Positions 61,677-64,000 of a DNA stretch of 64,000 nt are shown one piece after another. The notes under the pieces were generated by a model. That model worked only from the letters and a program-made list of their open reading frames with translations, was not told the origin of the DNA and did not search any database. Each line of letters begins with the position of its first letter. Positions within the stretch are counted from its first letter, which is position 1. The stretch spans positions 7,730-71,729 of the forward strand of contig DATBLC010000055.1 of the NCBI GenBank assembly GCA_036555515.1, in the 5' to 3' direction. This DNA comes from DATACQ01 sp036555515 (GTDB taxonomy: Bacteria > Desulfobacterota > Binatia > UBA9968). The translations under genes and the position numbers were made by a program.

Positions 61677-62708
61677 CTATGGCCGCGCTTCTTCGCGATA
61701 TAAGCCGAACGCTTTGAGGATCGGCTCATCATGCATGGAGAAAAGAATCGCATCTTCTGTTGACGAGGCGTTGGCGTGGTCGTGCCAGGCCCACAGCGGT
61801 ACGATGAAGGTGTCGCCTTTCTGCCATTGGAAGGGTTGGCCGTTGATCGTCGTCGTGCCGCTGCCGCGGAAGGCATGATAGATGCTCGTGCTGGTGTGGC
61901 GATGGGCGCGGGTTTTTTCGGCGGCGCGCAGCATTTGGGCTCTGCACGACATCGTCGGCAGCGTTGGGCCACCGTTGGCCGGATTGACAAATTCAAGCGC
62001 CGCGCCGTCGAAAATATCGCCTGACGTGCGTCCTAAACGCTGCAGCGCTGGGTAAGTATCGCGCCAATGGTAGTGAAGGAACTGCGGCGCCTCGGAGCCG
62101 ATGTCGCCGACAGGCCGGGTCGCTCCATAAAAGGTTGCCGGATCGACGCCTTCGTTGACCGGTAGTCGCCCTTGTTTGTAGGGATCGAACGATATCACTT
62201 GCAGCGCCTGAACGAAGGGCACGTCGAGGCCGTCGATCCAGACCATGTTTTCATCTCCTTCATGGGCATGCTCATGCCAGCAGCCCTGCGGCGTGAGGAT
62301 CAGATCGCCGGATTCCATGACCATCTTGCGGCCGTCGACGTTGGTGTAGGCGCCATGGCCCTGCAGAATAAAGCGAAAGGCGCTCATCGTGTGGCGATGC
62401 CCGGGCGCGACCTCGCCGGGTTGAATAAGTTGGAACGAGAGCAAAATCGTATGGCTGGTCATCTCGCTGTCGGCCATGCCGGGATTGACCAGACGGATCA
62501 CACGCCGCTCGACGCTGCCGCTAGCAACCGAGATTTTCTCTTTGGCTTGCAGTAGACTGTCGTAAATATCATGCCACTTCCAAAGATGTGGTTTGACTCG
62601 CGTCTTTGGGTCCGACGGGCGCTCGGCGTGGTCCAGATTCCATAGACCGGAAACCCAGCGGGGTTTTAATAGATCATTTAATTCTTGAATTTCTTTGGGC
62701 TGGCCCAT
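61677..62708 (-). CDS. Gentisate 1,2-dioxygenase-like bicupin
   Basis: A 343-residue bicupin of the gentisate/1-hydroxy-2-naphthoate/salicylate dioxygenase group. Cupin 1 has PGHRHTMSAFRFILQGHGAYT and CWHEHAHEG, and cupin 2 has RAHRHTSTSIYHAFRGSGTT and AWHDHANAS, so both ferrous-iron ligand sets look intact. N-terminal KPHLWKWHDIYD also matches. It would cleave an aromatic ring bearing hydroxyl and carboxyl groups. ATG 62708 with AGAGGTG upstream is chosen over GTG 62714. It is followed by no minus-strand partner; a haem-oxygenase-fold gene lies upstream on the same strand. Confidence 0.88.
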   Translation of the reverse strand: MGQPKEIQELNDLLKPRWVSGLWNLDHAERPSDPKTRVKPHLWKWHDIYDSLLQAKEKISVASGSVERRVIRLVNPGMADSEMTSHTILLSFQLIQPGEVAPGHRHTMSAFRFILQGHGAYTNVDGRKMVMESGDLILTPQGCWHEHAHEGDENMVWIDGLDVPFVQALQVISFDPYKQGRLPVNEGVDPATFYGATRPVGDIGSEAPQFLHYHWRDTYPALQRLGRTSGDIFDGAALEFVNPANGGPTLPTMSCRAQMLRAAEKTRAHRHTSTSIYHAFRGSGTTTINGQPFQWQKGDTFIVPLWAWHDHANASSTEDAILFSMHDEPILKAFGLYREEARP

Positions 62709-62724
62709 AATCACCTCTGAATGC

Positions 62725-62822
62725 GTTTAAATCGTTCAAGCCGTTCAAGTAGTTCAAAACGTCAGATCCGAACGGTTAGGAATCACGGTTTGAACGATTT
62801 GAACGTTTTGAACCGCTTGAAC
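62725..62822. repeat. Large inverted 9-bp phased repeat (GTTCAANNN)
   Basis: The left arm has units at 62725, 62734, 62743, 62752 and 62761 in exact 9-nt steps. The right arm has the reverse-complement core TTGAAC at 62790, 62799, 62808 and 62817, also in exact 9-nt steps. The two arms face each other across about 25 nt and fill the gap between two minus-strand genes. Confidence 0.8.
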
Positions 62823-62832
62823 GTGTTATTCG

Positions 62833-63570
62833 TTATACGTAGCGCCGGTAAACCCCATCGTAAAAATTGCCGATCATCTGCACGGCGATCTTACCGCAAT
62901 ATTCGAGCGGCCAGCCGGCCCGTTCGTTACCGTAGCCTTCCTGGAGTGCCACTTCGAGAATCGCCTGGTTGGTTCCGCCATGCTCTTCGTCGAGATCGGC
63001 TTCTTCGTGGACGCGAAAGTATTTCATGTCATCGTTAGTTACACCGTATTTGGGCAGGCTTTGACGAAAATCGCGGGAGATAAAGCCGAAAATTTCTTCT
63101 TCCATGTGCACCGCAAAGCATTCCGCCAGCGGAATGTCGATCCACGACCGCACGAAAAAATCGACCAGGCCGCGCGCTTCGGGTATCAGCTGGCACTCAA
63201 TCATTTCATCGGCTCTAACGCCCAACGCATTGCCTAATATCGGCAGCATGCGCGCGTGGCCGCCAATGGCAGGAGTGGTGAATTCTTCGCCGATTTTCTG
63301 CGCGATGCGATTTTCAAGCTCGGGATGACGTTTGAAAAAGCCGACGAATTGATGGTACACGGTCGCCATGCCGGTGTTCACTTCCAGTGCGAACGAGTAC
63401 CAGTTTTTGATCCAGCCTTGCAGCCGGTCGCGAGACAGGGTGCCGGCGCGCAAATCGGTGAAGAACGGTGAGGGCTTGACTTCCTTTTCATAGGTATCGA
63501 GGATAATTCTTCTGATCGCCTCGGATTTTTGCTTTGCTTCCTGCTCCGACATTTTGATATGTTCAGCCAC
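62833..63570 (-). CDS. Haem-oxygenase-fold protein (TenA/PqqC/CADD-like, possible di-iron enzyme)
   Basis: A 245-residue all-helical protein of the TenA/PqqC/haem-oxygenase-like group. Possible di-iron ligands in the expected order are Glu96 with His105 (EEFTTPAIGGHARM), a Glu cluster at 157-159 (HMEEEIFGF), and His188, Asp194 and His197 (FRVHEEADLDEEHGG). That pattern resembles the newer HDO di-iron oxidases such as CADD, rather than thiaminase TenA. It may oxidise or cleave a small aromatic or amino-acid-like substrate. It lies next to a ring-cleaving dioxygenase-like gene. The ligand set is inferred by eye. Confidence 0.82.
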   Translation of the reverse strand: MAEHIKMSEQEAKQKSEAIRRIILDTYEKEVKPSPFFTDLRAGTLSRDRLQGWIKNWYSFALEVNTGMATVYHQFVGFFKRHPELENRIAQKIGEEFTTPAIGGHARMLPILGNALGVRADEMIECQLIPEARGLVDFFVRSWIDIPLAECFAVHMEEEIFGFISRDFRQSLPKYGVTNDDMKYFRVHEEADLDEEHGGTNQAILEVALQEGYGNERAGWPLEYCGKIAVQMIGNFYDGVYRRYV

Positions 63571-63734
63571 GGTTCGCTTCCTTTCTCGACAATGTGGAAC
63601 GTCCCACTAAAAGGACTTAGCCGAACCGCGAATGAATTGTCAACGGCGGCAGCCGTCGACCGGGCCGTGCCGGTACTGCCGGGTCTATTAGCGCGCTGCT
63701 GCAAGGCTGATTATCTTCGGCGGGCACAACTACG

Positions 63735-64000
63735 ATGATGTCGGTAATCGGCAGTAATATTCGCCGCATCGACGGCGCGGAAAAGGTTTCAGGCCAGGCA
63801 ATATACGCCGGCGATCTCCGTATGCCGGGAATGGCCTACGCCAAAGTCCTGCGCAGCCCGCTCGCGCATGCGCGGATTCGCCGCATCGACACGAGCAACG
63901 CCCGCGCGTTGCCGGGCGTACTGGCGGTTGTTACGCGCGACAACTTGAACGTCGTCGCGAATTCTTTTGGCGCGTATGTGCGCGACCAGCAAGTCCTAGC
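63735..64000 (+). CDS. Xanthine dehydrogenase/CoxL-type molybdenum hydroxylase large subunit (3' partial)
   Basis: The gene runs off the window edge; 88 codons are visible. MMSVIGSNIRRIDGAEKVSG, then YAGDLRMPGMAYAKVLRSP and HARIRRIDTSNARALPGV, is the standard start of the molybdopterin-binding large subunit (first Ald_Xan_dh_C domain). Start ATG 63735 or 63738. Such enzymes hydroxylate purines, aldehydes, aromatic heterocycles or CO with water as oxygen source; which one applies needs the missing active-site loop. It is divergent from the haem-oxygenase-fold gene. Confidence 0.88.
   Translation, partial: MMSVIGSNIRRIDGAEKVSGQAIYAGDLRMPGMAYAKVLRSPLAHARIRRIDTSNARALPGVLAVVTRDNLNVVANSFGAYVRDQQVL

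Overview
The window looks like chromosome of an uncultured, Gram-negative, probably soil or groundwater bacterium. The signs are a moderately high GC content, an indirect-tRNA amidation operon (gatCAB), many exported solute-binding proteins without permeases, many cupins and amidohydrolases, F420/LLM-type and xanthine-dehydrogenase-type oxidoreductases, and numerous short palindromic intergenic repeats. Metagenome-derived lineages formerly lumped as Deltaproteobacteria (for example Binatota, Tectomicrobia, Rokubacteria) carry such gene sets. This placement is an inference; there is no rRNA or tRNA gene here to test it.

Layout. 1-5.4 kb: a catabolic run on the + strand (end of an M29/NicX-like metalloenzyme, three amidohydrolase-2 paralogues, a bicupin). 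5.8-13.9 kb: an MFS transporter, then signalling genes (GGDEF-EAL protein, receiver-GGDEF protein, CpaE/MinD-like ATPase, orphan HAMP protein, DUF4388 protein). 14.1-19.9 kb: housekeeping genes (gatB, gatA, gatC on -, rnhB, yraN, serS on +). 19.9-24.4 kb: another amidohydrolase, a 56-codon zinc-ribbon gene, and TctC-type and NMT1-type binding proteins around a VOC protein. 24.5-28 kb: an EgtD-type histidine methyltransferase divergent from an OpuB/EgtU-like ABC importer. 28-31.6 kb: a twice-frameshifted M20 peptidase, a bicupin, a YkgJ-type protein and a small hypothetical gene. 31.7-38.2 kb: uvrB, uvrC, comEC. 38.3-42 kb: an epimerase and a large secreted multidomain protein. 42.7-45.2 kb: thrC overlapping a cystathionine-synthase-like gene. 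45.4-49.6 kb: a cupin/solute-binding operon and two methyltransferases. 49.6-53.9 kb: a MacAB-like four-gene exporter. 54.3-64 kb: an asparaginase-like gene, an LLM oxidoreductase, the GrdE/GrdB-like module, a binding protein, a gentisate-dioxygenase-like bicupin, a haem-oxygenase-fold protein and the start of a CoxL/XdhA-type gene.

The most notable system is at 56.6-61.6 kb. A GrdE-like gene is followed by a GrdB-like gene whose in-frame TGA (59103-59105) almost certainly encodes selenocysteine: the reading frame continues 90 codons past it with the family's C-terminal half, the U-G-T-C motif is intact, and a bacterial SECIS-like hairpin begins 10 nt downstream. Next come overlapping genes for the two halves of a ComDE-like thiamine-diphosphate enzyme and a solute-binding protein. 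No GrdA, GrdC or GrdD gene is present, so this looks like a non-canonical, Stickland-reductase-derived system.

A second theme is a family of short repeats in exact 9-bp phase (GTTCAANNN and, at one site, TTCGTGNNN), in direct and inverted arrangement, which fills many gene boundaries in the window.
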